In this document: positions 35,236 through 47,200 of the stretch, one piece after another
How the letters are laid out: each line of letters starts with the position of its first letter
How positions within the stretch are numbered: position 1 is the first letter of the stretch
Source of the DNA: Ochotona curzoniae
Taxonomy: Eukaryota > Chordata > Mammalia > Lagomorpha > Ochotonidae
NCBI RefSeq assembly: GCF_017591425.1
Contig: NW_024466599.1
Coordinates: 72,148,501-72,212,500, forward strand
Reading direction: 5' to 3'
DNA: 64,000 bases
The notes under the pieces: generated by a model
Seen by the model: the letters and a program-made list of their open reading frames with translations, nothing else
The model's database searches: none
What the model was told of the DNA's origin: nothing
Position numbers and translations under genes: made by a program

Positions 35236-37738
35236 CTCTGAAAAAACTAGCTGCATGCAGACATATAAATGAAAGAGCTTTTAAAGGAGACATCAAAACT
35301 TCTTTGGTAAGTAAAAGAGACAACACTGTGACAGGATCCTCGTATCCTCGTGTCTATCCTTCAGCTAACCGGCTCTTTCTGTTCTTACTTCTCTATGCAG
35401 ATTATTTTAGGTGGGCAAGTAGTCTGGATGGCTGATGATGCAAACACTGGGCTGGTTTCCTACAGTTAGGAAACAAAAGCAGTGCTTGGTTTAAGTGGTG
35501 CTCTTCATCCAATCACTGGTTTGTTGTCCAAAGGCCGGAAGAGTGTCCAATCTGGTGGGAGCCAAAGAGAACTACAACTTGAATACTAAAAAGAACTCAG
35601 GAGTTCTGAGTCTTGTCTCTGACATTTTCTGGCCATGGGACCGTCAGCAAGTGAGCTGGCTTGATTTGGTTAACTTGTCAAGTTAAGCCCCTGACTCAAT
35701 GCTTTAGAAATTAAAACTATACTCAGGGTAGATGTCTAAACTCAACTCAGATTGATTTAGAATCTGGAGGCCTTACCCTGAAAGAGACTTGGAAGCTCTC
35801 CCCATCTCAGTATTTGTATTTTAGACATGAACAAACTGTGACCCAGTTAATGTGAGTCTGTGGTTGCTCAAGATCACATCACTCTGTAATGGTAGAGAGA
35901 TGGCTCAGCCTAACTCCAGCCTTTAGGTCTGTGGGCTTACAACTCTGTCTCTAAGGCGCCAGTCTCAATGCTAGCATGAGAGACCTTAGAATTCCAGGCA
36001 GCCTTGAACATGTATTTGTGTATTTAGGATGCTGTACTATGCTAAACATATTTTGTGGACATATATACTCAAATTTACTGGTTCTATAGGGTCAAGTTGT
36101 GTTCATTTCTATTGAGTAAGTAGTATTAACCACTTACTATGAAGCTTGGATGTTCTCAGACTGTGCAATGGACCCTTATCAAGAGTTGCAGACTGCAGAG
36201 AGTGGAAACCCTGACTTTCCCTTCAGATCTTCTGTCTTTGTGTGCTTGAGCACGTTGCTGTGTTCTCTCAGCGCCTGGGTACTTGGTTCTGCTTCTGTGT
36301 CCTGCTGAGAGGGGATACTGCTTGTTTAGTGCTTTCTCTTTGACAGCACTGTACTGAGCTGCTTATATATCATATGCCATGTATCCATGTTACGGTTGAG
36401 GACAGGTTTATAAGCTGCCTGTAGCCGTGAGAGGAGTCATATTGATGCTGTGCATATATTTCCCACTCTGCTTTTCTGAGTGGACTCTGACTTTCAAGGC
36501 TTGGGACAGGTGCAAACAGCTTGTTTCAAGCTGCTCCAGAGGGTGAAATCTGATCAATCAATGCAGGTTTGAGAGTAGCCAATTGAGATCCAAAATGACA
36601 GAAGCGTTTCAATCATGGACATTTCTCAAGACTGGAAGTGTCCATCTTGTGAGGAGATTAACTTGAGCGTAAGTAGGAAATGCTGGGTTTGGGAAGACTG
36701 AGTGAGCAGATAAACTTAACGGCTTCTGAATCCCATTTCTAGCTCCAGGTTTTGATCATTCTACCAAACAAATAGTATTGTGGCTGAGGATTGCATGGAC
36801 TAGTTACACAGCCTACATTATTATCCCATTAGCTCTGTGGCTTTGGGCAGGTCCCCTAATGTTTCTATTGCTCATTTGCCCATTATGCCTCCGTGCTCCA
36901 CCAGACTTGTGAGTACTGTCCTGTGGTGTCATGTAGGGCAGCAATTCCCGATGCACAATAACAGACTGGGAGAACTTGAACCTTGGTGATCCACCCTGCA
37001 GACACAAAGAGCTTCTTCACCTTGATTTGGGGGAGGATGATGACTCTGGGCTGTAGGGGTGGCCTTGTTCGTTGTCAGCCTAGGGAGAGGCTGGTACCCT
37101 AGGAAGGTAGAGGAAGCCATGGTCCAGACTGTGGGGGCTCTTGGTGACTCAGGGTTACTGGGGCTTGAGTGTGGGAAGAGACGACTTGTGTTGATCTACC
37201 AAAGTGTCTGTTGGTGGTTCTTGGCACAGAAATTGGTGTTCAGAAAGCTTGGCAGAAAGAATGTTTTTAGAGAGAAAGCAAATTTATTGGCAGAAACTAA
37301 AGCATAGAAGGTGACTAGCCATTAGGGGAGCTGCTGTCAGCATCTCCAGGTCTGCTTATCAGCCCAGTATGGACAAATCCTTGGTTCTAAGGATTCTCCT
37401 GGGCTGGGACTCCAGCAAGTGCTTCTGTCTCCTTGGGTCCCACAAAGGAACAGGTGGCCAGTACCATGGGCACCACTGGTGATCATGACACAACTGTACA
37501 GCAGAAACAGCCGTGTCCTGTTGCACTGAGGCAGAATTTCCTTATTTCCAGTAGAGGAGAACAGAACAGAAGTAATTTGTGGGCAGCTTAGGAAGGGTTC
37601 TATTTTGAGTCCATTCACGTTTTCAACAAATGTTGCCTCATAACTGCTCATCTATTTCTCTGTATCTGCATCTACAGGATCTTCCCTATTGCCCAAGTGC
37701 TTAAAATTCTGTGATTTCCTGAGATAGTTAAAAATGCC

Positions 37739-38058
37739 TTTTGGGTGCTGGCATTGTGTAGCAGGTAAAGCTACTATGTGTAATGCCAGCATTCCATATG
37801 GGTGTTGGTTCAAGTCCCAGCTACAGCACTTCTGAGGCAGCACCCTGCCTATATGCTTAGGAAATCAGTGAAAGATGGGCAAAGTCTTTGGGTCCCTGAA
37901 CCCACATAGATAGCTAGAAGAAGATCTTGGACTGACTCAATTCTGGTTGTTGTAGCCATCTGGGGAGTGATCCAGTAGATAGAAGATTGCTCGCACTCTC
38001 TTTCTCTGCTTCTCCATCTCTCTAACTCTGCTTGTTAAATAAAAGTCTTTTAAAAAGT
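37739..38058 (+). mobile_element. CSINE, moderately diverged
   Basis: 'aatgccagcattccatatgg', 'gttggttcaagtcccagcta' and 'catctggggagtgatccag' are present. In intron 1. Confidence 0.8.
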
Positions 38059-38689
38059 TTTAAGAAACATTACTTTACTTTTGAATTTAAAAAATCTGTA
38101 GCATAACTTTGATATTAATATTTATTTTCCCAAAAGTTTCAGAAGGTTTTATGTAACAGATCTAACACATATGTAGGTTTTTAGGAATTTGTTTTATAAC
38201 CTGGAAGTGACTCAGTGGTGGGTGTGGTTATTTGATTTCATTAATATTCAGCACCTACCGTGTTGTTTTTGTTCTTCAGTTGGCTATGTTGCCTGACTCA
38301 GAGCTGAGACAGTTGCCTAAAAGTTTCCAGAAACAAGAGGAGGATAGCAATAAGAATGGCTTAATCTCTTCTGAATTCAGTCCTCAAAAATCCGAACATA
38401 CTCTAGACTAAAATCTGTACTCTGTTTCAGTGTTTGAAGATTAATTTTGGGAGCAACCATTTGCCTGCGTTTTCTCCTGGTCAGCTAAAAATGTGTTCCT
38501 ATATTCCTACTGGTGTGCATTGTCTAACTCTTGGCTATGTCTGTAACTTTCAAATGTTTGGTGGAATCTTTATGGGCAAGTGCAGATAAAGGCATACTGG
38601 ATCCCTTCACATCCTTGGAATGAGTCCACTGCACACTGAAAATATTTGCCACAATCGTTGCAAGCAACGATGTGCATAGCATCTATCTG

Positions 38690-38895
38690 ATGACTGCTTG
38701 CATAGTTTACATTGCAGTCAGCATTATAAGTCATCTAGAGATGATTTGGAGCCTACCTGAGGATGTGTATAGGTTCTGTACAAACACTGAACCATTTCCT
38801 GGAAGCAACGTGGACATCTGTGAACATCGGAATCTTCTGGGAGTCTTGGAACCATCCTCTGGGGGTCCTGAGACAGCTGTGGATGTCCACACAGC
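38690..38895 (+). mobile_element. MER2-like (TcMar-Tigger) remnant
   Basis: 'taagtcatctagagatgatt', 'gaggatgtgtataggttct' and 'gggagtcttggaaccatcc' follow the MER2 consensus in one orientation. In intron 1. Confidence 0.7.
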
Positions 38896-39254
38896 TCCCT
38901 GTGTAGAAGTGTATATGTCTAGAAAGAGAAGAGAGAGGGCACAATGAGGGAAAGCAAAGTTGGCCAAATGTTAACAATCAGTGAATCTCGACTGATGTTC
39001 ATTGCACTAGCCTGCTCATTTTTAAGTCTGTAATTTTTCAAAATGAAGTGAGAAAGAGGGATCCACACCTCTAGACTCTTAGGCTGTCTGGAGAATTTGT
39101 GAACAGAAGCCCCAAGCCAGGAGGTAGAGACCTGTGCATCAAAGGTGGTACCTGCTTCCCAGGGTCTCAGTGCAGTCTGCAGGGCGCTGTGTACCACCTC
39201 CTGCCTGGCTCAGGTCTGCACCAACAACTGTTGTTCTAAAGTTATGTTGCATTG

Positions 39255-39269
39255 TATTGGAATGGCAAA

Positions 39270-39338
<69 letters not shown>

Positions 39339-39592
39339 TCTTTCCTACACTATACACTCCCCAAGTATTTGCAACAGATGAGATTGGGTCAAACATAAAC
39401 AAGGAGGTCGGAACTCTATGTGGATCCCTCATGTGGGTGGTAGGGGCCCAATTACTTGGGTCACCTTCAGCTGTTTTCCCAGGCACATTAGCAGAGAGCT
39501 GGATTGGGAGCTGAGCAGCTGAAGCTCTGACTGTTGCCTGGCCTGAAATGCCAGGGTCACAGGCGGCCTCTTAACCCGCTGTGCACCAGTGC
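39255..39592 (-). mobile_element. CSINE with CA and GA microsatellite at its tail
   Basis: 'ggatccctcatgtgggtgg', 'cagctgttttcccaggcac' and 'ctcttaacccgctgtgcac' are the reversed body and head. The CA run is 39271-39316 and the GA run 39316-39338. Confidence 0.8.
39271..39338. repeat. CA then GA microsatellite
   Basis: About 23 CA units followed by about 11 GA units at the tail of a CSINE. Confidence 0.95.
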
Positions 39593-40390
39593 AATTTTTC
39601 TTCATCCTCCAGGTCTTCACACATCTCCCCTCATTTTTGGTGGCTGTTCCTTCTTTGCGTTTTTCTTCTGATTTTTCACATTGAATACTCTGCAACATGA
39701 TTATTTGATACAAAAGTACCAGAATAAATCATAATTCGAATACTTGGTACAAGTTGCCTGTGAAATTTCACTTTTCCGGTAAGAAGGTCAGCTCAGATTC
39801 CAGAAGAAACGCCAAGTTATTTGCGATTTGAAAATACATGTAAAGAAAGTAGGCCAGGGGAATAGGGTTTTGCTGTAAACCTTTGCAAAACTCATTTCGT
39901 GCCTCCCTCGAGCCTGCCAAGACCTACTATTTCCCACACTACAGCAACTTTGGCTCCAGACCCTTTCTGAGGTTTTGATTATTGAAAACTGTCACTGCCA
40001 TGTGTTTGTGGTTTACTTGTCTGCGACCACTTCCGGGAGAAGTTGGAGTCAAGCAGCTGTTTGTTTTGCTAAAGCCCAGGGTGAGAGAAAAGCAGTACAT
40101 TCCCGGCTGCAGGGGTGGGGAAGGTGGGGGAAGGCAGGCACCCACAGGCAACACTTTGGGATGTCACTTCACTACCTGAGATGTCTCTGACTTTGCAACA
40201 AGCTCAGAGGGTTCACTTCAAAACCACTTTCATCACTTGGCAAAAGGAAGATATTGGTCTGGACTTCCCAAACACCCTTCAACTTCCTAGCTCTGAGAAA
40301 CTTCAGCAAGTGACTGTCCCTGAGGGAGTCAGACTTCTTAGGGTCCAAGACATCTAGAGTCCATCAGCAGAGGTTCTTCTTATTTATTAT

Positions 40391-40535
40391 TTTTAAAAGA
40401 TTTATTTTATTTTTTATTGGAAAGTCGGAGGAGGAGACACAGAAAGATCCTTCATCCATTGGTTCACTTCCCAAGTAGCTGCAATGGCCAAAGCCCAACA
40501 GATTTGAGGTCAGGAACCAGAAGCCAAATTGTTCC
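40391..40535 (-). mobile_element. 5'-truncated CSINE
   Basis: Only the tail half is present: 'aaaagatttattttatttt', 'ggttcacttcccaagtagct', then unrelated sequence after 'aagccaaatt'. Confidence 0.7.
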
Positions 40536-40779
40536 AGAAAGTCTTCACACAGCTGAGGATCAGAAAGAGGACTATGAGAACTGACACCACTGCCCAGCAT
40601 GGTTCTTTCCTCTGGGTTCTTTTCTATAAAGTTGGTAAAGGACTGGGAATCAGGTTTGGTTGTGCATGACAATAACCCGAACAAGTAAGAAGACAATAAT
40701 CCAAGGAGGTGGGCAGCAGCTACGGAGGGCACACACACTCTTATCTTCACTTTAAAAATACTTGCTAACTAGTTTATAG

Positions 40780-41040
40780 CAATATGTTTTCATTTATCCA
40801 TTTATTTGAGAAGCAGAGAAAGGAAGAGAGAGTGCTTTCCCATCTGCTAGTTCACTCCTCAGACACCTGTGACAGCCACATCTTGGCCTGGCAGGTACAT
40901 GGATCTGGGCCTTTCTGGGTTGGCAGGAACCCAAGTATTCAAGCCATCACTGCTGCCTGTGAGAGTTCTCTTCGACAGGAAGTTGAAGTCACGAGCCAGA
41001 GTCAGGAATAAAACTCTGATGTCCACAAGAGCATGTGAGC
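40780..41040 (-). mobile_element. Older diverged CSINE
   Basis: 'tttatttgagaagcagagaa', 'ccatctgctagttcactcc' and 'tcttcgacaggaagttg' fit the reversed order. Confidence 0.6.
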
Positions 41041-42244
41041 TGTTGGCCTACATACCTGCTTCCATGAGCCTCTCTTCTTGTTACCCGGCCTCTATTAACA
41101 GATTGTTTGCACTTTGTGGCCCAAACAGAACCACCATACTCAGACTGAGTTAGCTGGTAGGAAAATGGGTGGATATTTCTAACCCCCCCATAGGAAGACT
41201 TTCCAGGAGGGCCAGGTAACATGTCCACTCAGATTCATTGACCTGATTTTTGTCACGTGGCCGCTCCTAGGTGTAAGGGCAGGTAGGAAAGGTAATCTTT
41301 GTGATGGGTAGTCATGGGCCCACTTGAGAATCAGGATTCTACTCTTGGACAAGCAGTGTGTGTCACAGAAACTGTTTTTAAAGAGCAAGGGTTAAGGACT
41401 CACCAATTCTGGGTTTGAAAGTCAACCCTGCTTAGTAACAATAAGATCTTGGTTACCTTTTATTTCTTTAAACATGTCATCGCTAAGATGGGCTTGAGCC
41501 TCCCACCATGGGGGATAAAATGAAAGAATGGATGCCCGCTATTGGACACCCTAGCTGTTGCTGATGCTGTGGTACTGGTCAGCCTCTTTGACCTCATTTA
41601 CTTATTCTGAGATGTAGTGTTATACATGATGTATTCAATTTCTAGTTTTCTCAGATCCTTCTAAAGAATTGGCGTAACTGGGTCCAGACCATCTGGGGAC
41701 AATATCAGCTAATGTTTATCTATGGGGATTCAAAGAGGAAAAAGCAACTTGGCCCATGTGTATGTGATCTTCATTTTGGCAAACCCAAGCATGAGATTAG
41801 AGGGAAAGCTGCAAGAAACATTTGTGTTTCAGAAATGCCTCAAAGATAAGATGGTGCGGAAGCAGAAATTACTTAGTGGAGGCAGCTCCAGACCAGACAG
41901 CCACTGCAGGTCAGCATCTTGGGTCATTGGCTTCTCATCCCTGGATGGGGAGAGGCTGAGCTGGCGGTTATGAGCCCCTGGATTCTGAAGGTTCCCTACT
42001 CACAAGGGAGGATTTCTAAAGTTCAAGGGTTCCTTCCTGAATGCCAGTCCCGTGATGAACCAGCTGGGCATGTGGTAGGCCATTTGTGCTGATATCTATT
42101 CCAAAAGGAGTGACTCATGGGAATGGGGTTGGGATTTTTTTTTTTAATCAGACATACATATTCACTGGTACTTTCTGGGATGGGGCAGTATGTAGGTCAC
42201 AGTGAGTAGGAGCCAGCTCCTGCCTTCAAGGCTGTCACCACCCC

Positions 42245-42560
42245 TGGGAAATCAGACAAGCATCAGGTGTGGTAGATGGTACATTTGCTCCCATTTCTTT
42301 ACTCCTCTTGGTGAGATGATTTCCCTCACGCACCATGTGGCAGGTTTGGCCATGTGGCTTACTGAGGCCAGTGGAATGTGGGCAGACAAGAGTGAGCCAA
42401 CTCGAAGCATGGCCTTGTGTACCTTTGCCCCATCAGTTTTGTTCTGCTGTCTTATGAAAAAATCATGTCCCAGGAAGCTTACTAGTCCAAGAAGCATGAT
42501 GGATGCAAGGAACAGACTTGGAAGCCTGTTGGAGCTTGGAGTCAAGCCCAAACACACCTG
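42245..42560. mobile_element. Old interspersed repeat, class not assigned
   Basis: 'ggccatgtggcttactgagg', 'ccagtggaatgtgggcagac' and 'cttggagtcaagcccaaac' resemble an old mammalian repeat. Two overlapping ORFs of about 100 codons on opposite strands are chance openings. In intron 1. Confidence 0.35.
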
Positions 42561-42924
42561 ACTTAAGTTAGCCAGACTCTGTCTGACCTACTCACTTGTG
42601 TGTGAACATAAAGGGGGGTTGTTTTACACTCTTTATTTCTGAATCTTTGGACAATGGTTGGCAGATACAACATACAGTTGAGAGTGTGAGAAGGACCACA
42701 GTAAAACCACAGAAGGGTGGGTCAATGTCCAGTTCTAGGGACACTTAGGGGAGGGCTGCTTCATGAACTTGAGTAAGTTGATCACTTCTCGGAACTCACC
42801 TTATTTATTTATTTTTTTCTATGGGATGCTGTGGACTACACAGAAGTATATAGAATCCTTTAGTGGATGTCAGAATTGTGTGTAAAACAAAAGCTAATCC
42901 ATGGGCAGTATAGCCATTCCATGA

Positions 42925-43220
42925 TATCTGGAGCAGACTGGTTCCAGGACCCCCTTGGATACAGCATTTATGGATATTCAAGTATTTGTATATAACCCAA
43001 CTATATCTCCTTGTATACTTTTAATCACCTCTAGATTACTTATAAATATTCAATGCAATGTAAATGCTATATAAAAGCTGTGGTACTGTATTACTGAGGG
43101 GATGATGAAAAATTCAGCACTTATTCAGTTCCGATGTAATCCTTTTACGAATTGTTTCCTATGTGTGATGGATTGAACCTGTGGGTGCAGAACCCTCTGA
43201 TATGGAGGGCTGCATGTGTA
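42925..43220 (-). mobile_element. MER2 (TcMar-Tigger) element, nearly complete
   Basis: It begins with 'gatatctggagcagac' and 'ggttccaggacccccttgg', passes 'aatcacctctagattacttat' in the middle (broken at a few bases) and ends with 'gaacctgtgggtgcagaacc' and 'gatatggagggctgc'. This is the opposite orientation to the copy at 38.7 kb. Confidence 0.8.
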
Positions 43221-43679
43221 GGGAAACTCTCTCATAAGTGAAATGGTCTTTCAATCATTGGCAGTCAGAGACAGAGCTGTGGATATAGCAATGTAGGCTC
43301 TAAGCACATGTGGCATACACACTAGAGAGAGGAGACTGGTAGATGATGATTGCTATCATAGAGAATCATAGAGAGGAAAGGCTCATAGGGCACGGTGGTG
43401 CGGAAGAGCACCGTGATGTCACAGTGGCAGGTGTGGGAAAGCCTAGGCAAGCACAGACCTTGTAAGCAAGGGCATCAGCAGTGGCCCAAGCTGAGGACTG
43501 GGTACCTGGGGAAGAGGGTGGGAGCTGCTGAGTTCCGCTTCTAGAACTTGGGATGTGGTGTCCTTTTTCCAAGAGAGTCTGCTGAGATTCTGGGATGTGG
43601 CTTCAGGTGTGTTCAGAGGAAAAAGCAGCAGAGAAGCGAATCTGAAAACATCTGAGTTGCCTTGAGGAGCTAGCATCTA

Positions 43680-44025
43680 GGTGGGATAGGCATTCGATCT
43701 AGCGCACAAGTTGCCTGTTCACATGCCTGCATCTCTAGTCAAAGTACTTGGGTCTGATTCCTGGCAGCCCTGGAGGCAATGATAATGACTCAAGTTTGGA
43801 TTCTTGCTGCCTATGTGGGAGCCTTGCATTGGATTTTTGCATCCTGATTTTGGCCAGGCTCAGTCCTGGCTATGGTGAACATTTGGGCACATAAACCAGA
43901 GAATGGGAACTCTTGTTGCTGTCTGTCTGTTTGCCTCTCAGAAACAAAAAAAACAAACAACATTAACAACAAAAACAAAACAAAACAAAAACCAAAAAAC
44001 CAAAAAAACAAAAACAAAACCCCAA
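43680..44025 (+). mobile_element. Older CSINE with CAAAA-rich tail
   Basis: 'cagaagtacttgggtctgat'-like head region, 'gctgcctatgtgggagcc' and 'ataaaccagagaatgggaac' lead into a CA/A-rich tail at 43945-44025, about 190 bases before the IL1R2 start codon. Confidence 0.65.
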
Positions 44026-44199
44026 GTGTAGTCTAACATATTTCTGTCATCAGGTGAAGACACAAAACCCTTTTCCTGGGATGATCCATCAGGGATCCTC
44101 CCTGTGGGAGTTTGTGGCTCCTGATGAGCAGCCCCTCCTGTTTCCTCTCCTAGGCTAAGGCGATGTGGACCTCGGCTCTCTGCTTGCTGTGTCTTCCAG

Positions 44200-44281
44200 G
44201 AGCTTCCAGGAACCATGTTCATCTTGTACACGTTGATAACAGGTGTTTCTGCACTTACCCTTCAGGCAGAGGAGCATGCAG
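44200..44281 (+). CDS. IL1R2: IL1R2 exon 2: start codon and signal peptide (coding from 44215)
   Basis: The acceptor tcttccag ends at 44199; a second AG at 44208-44209 could also be used. The ATG at 44215 has A at -3. It encodes residues 1-22 plus one base of codon 23: a short hydrophobic leader with GVSA before the likely cleavage site, as in the human protein. The donor GTAAG follows at 44282 and the exon ends in phase 1. Confidence 0.93.
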
Positions 44282-47200
44282 GTAAGAACTAGTTCTATCA
44301 GCTGGAAATGGGCTTGCTGCAGCTTCTCTGGAAAAAGAAGTTGTCTGGGGAGAGTGTGTTGTTACCCCAAGGTGAAGTGTGAGTATCTGGACCCTGTCTA
44401 GTGTCTTCCTCTTGTCTGGCCTCTCTGCTGTGCCCAGGTAGGGCTGCAAAGGCATAAACCACAGTAGTGGATTGGTCCTTAGCAAAAGATGTCTTTGGAT
44501 TTCAGCCACATGGACTTCCACAACTAAGTTTTCTGTCTGAGCTTTTAATGGTGAAGTATGAACAGGTGAAAAACATGTGCAAATTTAAAGTCTTAAAAAA
44601 TTTTTTTTGGGATAAAGTGGATTGAAGTCTCCTCACAGAAACTAAGTTGGTATTGGTAATAGCCCTGAACTGTTTTTTTTTTGGGGGGGGGGCGGAGGGG
44701 TATTTTGAAATATACTAATGCGGGGGCAGGGAGGGCGATTTCACAAACTCCCTCCATGCCCAGCTGTCTTGTCCAGCAGGACAGTCAACGGGGGTCGCAA
44801 CCACCTAGGAGAGATTGGGGGACAAGAGACACGAAGAATGGACAGCAAGACAGGTTGTCTGATCAAGCTGTCAGTTTATTGATTTTAATTGAGGGTTTTT
44901 ATATTCTTCAGTAACTAAGGCTCAGGGAGGAAAGGAGAAACTAGGACGCAAGCCATGGTCTCCAGACCGATTGTTCTTGAGCAGCCACCATATCAACCAT
45001 AGTAACCAGCATATCAACAATAGCATAGGTAATCAGCAACAAGATATCAGCAGGTACAGTATAAATCACATTCTAAAACAGTTGCTAGAAACAATTGAAG
45101 CTAAGCGTGTGATTAGTTTCATAACTTCTTTCCCAAGCAACTAGCCAGCCGGGGGTTTTCCACTGGCCCATAGTTCTATATTCAAAATGGCTTCAGTGTG
45201 GCTATAGTGCACGGCTCCTGACATCACGGCTCCTGACACCCAGCCCAACACCAATGAGTCACTTCATTAGGGACGTGTGGCTTCTTCAGATGTCTCTCTG
45301 CATCTCAGTTTCTGTTTGAGGTCTAGGGCACTTCTATGATCTCAACAGGTCTTGGGACCCAAACGTTGAGGTTGGTCTCTATCCTTCTGCAACTACAGGA
45401 CCCTGCCGATTCCGTGGCAAGCATTTCAAAATGCAATTCAGGTTGGAAGGGGAGCCAGTGGTCCTCAGATGCCCTCAGACATGGTCTTGGGATGGAGTTT
45501 CTGTCGACCCCCACAGCAACCTGACCTGGCGTAGAAACAGCTCTGCTCAGATGGTCCCAGGAGAAGGAGCACGAATGTGGGTCAAGGATGGCACACTCTG
45601 GTTGCTGCCTGCCTTGCAGGGAGACTCTGACACCTACATCTGCACTGTCAGGTAAGCCCTGGGGCCTCTTTGCACCAAGCTGGTCTGAATTTCCCGTCCA
45701 GGTCATGGTTACGGGACCAACAAATTCCTCATTGTTCTGCAATATCCCTCATTGGATATTCTCCTGGCTTCTCCATCTCCTCATCTGAGCTTTGCTCAAA
45801 TGTCACTTCTGTGAGATGAGGGGAATTGTCCTTTATTTGGCACAGCACTCTGTCATTCGTTCTCTTTTCCCTCCTGTGCTTGTTCCCCTACCTGACACAT
45901 CTTTCTGTGTTTGTATATTTAAGAACATGAATGTATACATTAGAACAGGAATGCCATGGACTTGGCCTATGATGAACGCACATGGTGGGCAGAAATGTGG
46001 AAACTTGGATAGAACCTGAGAGCTGGATGTGCCCTTAGAAATAAATTAATATAACTACTTGTTGTGCATGGGAGGTAACCAAACTTGCTTACCAATGTCC
46101 ATCGATAGAGTTGAGACTGGAACCCACCATTTCTGACCCTGGGACCAGTCCTCCATCCCATTCATCCTTTCTTTCTTTAACTGTAATAACATATGCATGA
46201 CATGAAGTTTGCCATCTTAATTCATTTTAAGCCCTGTCCACATCAGTGATAACTAGTACATTGATATTCTTGTGTAACTATCACCACCATCCATCTCTAG
46301 CACTTTTTCATCTGCTCAAACTGAAACTCATTTCTCATAAAACAGCTCCCATGCTCCCTGGTCTCAAACTCTAGTTACCTGCTTTTTACCTTCTGTTTCT
46401 AGGGATGTGACTGCACAAGGCTACCTCCAGAGAGTGGAATTGCATACTTTCTGTCCCCTTGGGCCTGGCTTATTTCATGTAGTAGGGTGCCATCGAGGTT
46501 CACCCATATTTATCATATGCTAGAATTCCCTCCCTTTTCCAGGTCAATATTCTTATTCCAGTGCATACACAAGCCACAGCTGCAGTATCCATTTATGGCC
46601 ATTTCCCTCACGTCTACCTCTCGGTGGTTGTGAACAATGCTGATGTGAAAATAGTCATACAAATATTTGTTTGGGTTCCTGTCTCAATCCTTTGCTCTAG
46701 ACCCAAAAGACAGATTGTGAAGTCCCATGGCAGTTTTTGTTTACTTTTTAAGGAGTTGCCACATTCTTTTCCACAGTTGCTGTACTACAAGGGCCCAGCT
46801 CCTCAACATCTTTACCAATGCTTATAATTTTTTGCTTTTAGTTTTTAAACAATAGGCATCTTAATCAGCATGAAGTGGTACTCATCATGATTTTGACTTG
46901 CATGTCCCAAGGATTAATGATGTTGAGCTTATTTTCATGTATTTACTGGAGAAATGTCTGTTCAAGTTCTTTGCTCTTCTAAAAACAATTTTTTTTGGTT
47001 TTGTTCTTATTGTATTGTAGGACTTTGCTATACATTCTGAATATTAAACTCTTATCAAATATGATTTACAAATATTCTTCCCACTCCATAGGTTGAATAT
47101 TTACCTGTTGGTAGTGTCCTTTGATATCAAAAATATTCTTAATTTTGATCAGCTTACCCATTTCTAAATTTTATTGCTTGTGCTTCTAATAGTTAAAAAA

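Larger units (their letters stand above)
27036..44199 (+). other. IL1R2: IL1R2 intron 1
   Basis: About 17.2 kb between the probable exon 1 donor (27036) and the exon 2 acceptor. It holds MIR, MER5A, CSINE, L1 and MER2 copies listed separately. Long unassigned parts are 28.6-29.3, 30.6-31.6, 32.1-34.7, 35.2-37.7, 38.1-38.7, 41.0-42.2 and 43.2-43.7 kb. The frames of 197 and 168 codons on the minus strand (34129-34722, 32528-33034) have no recognised domains. Alternative first exons of IL1R2 could lie here. Confidence 0.55.

Noticed and set aside
43945..44025. CRISPR-like or regulatory array of CAAAA units
   Set aside because: It is the degenerate A-rich tail of a CSINE, with no regular spacers.
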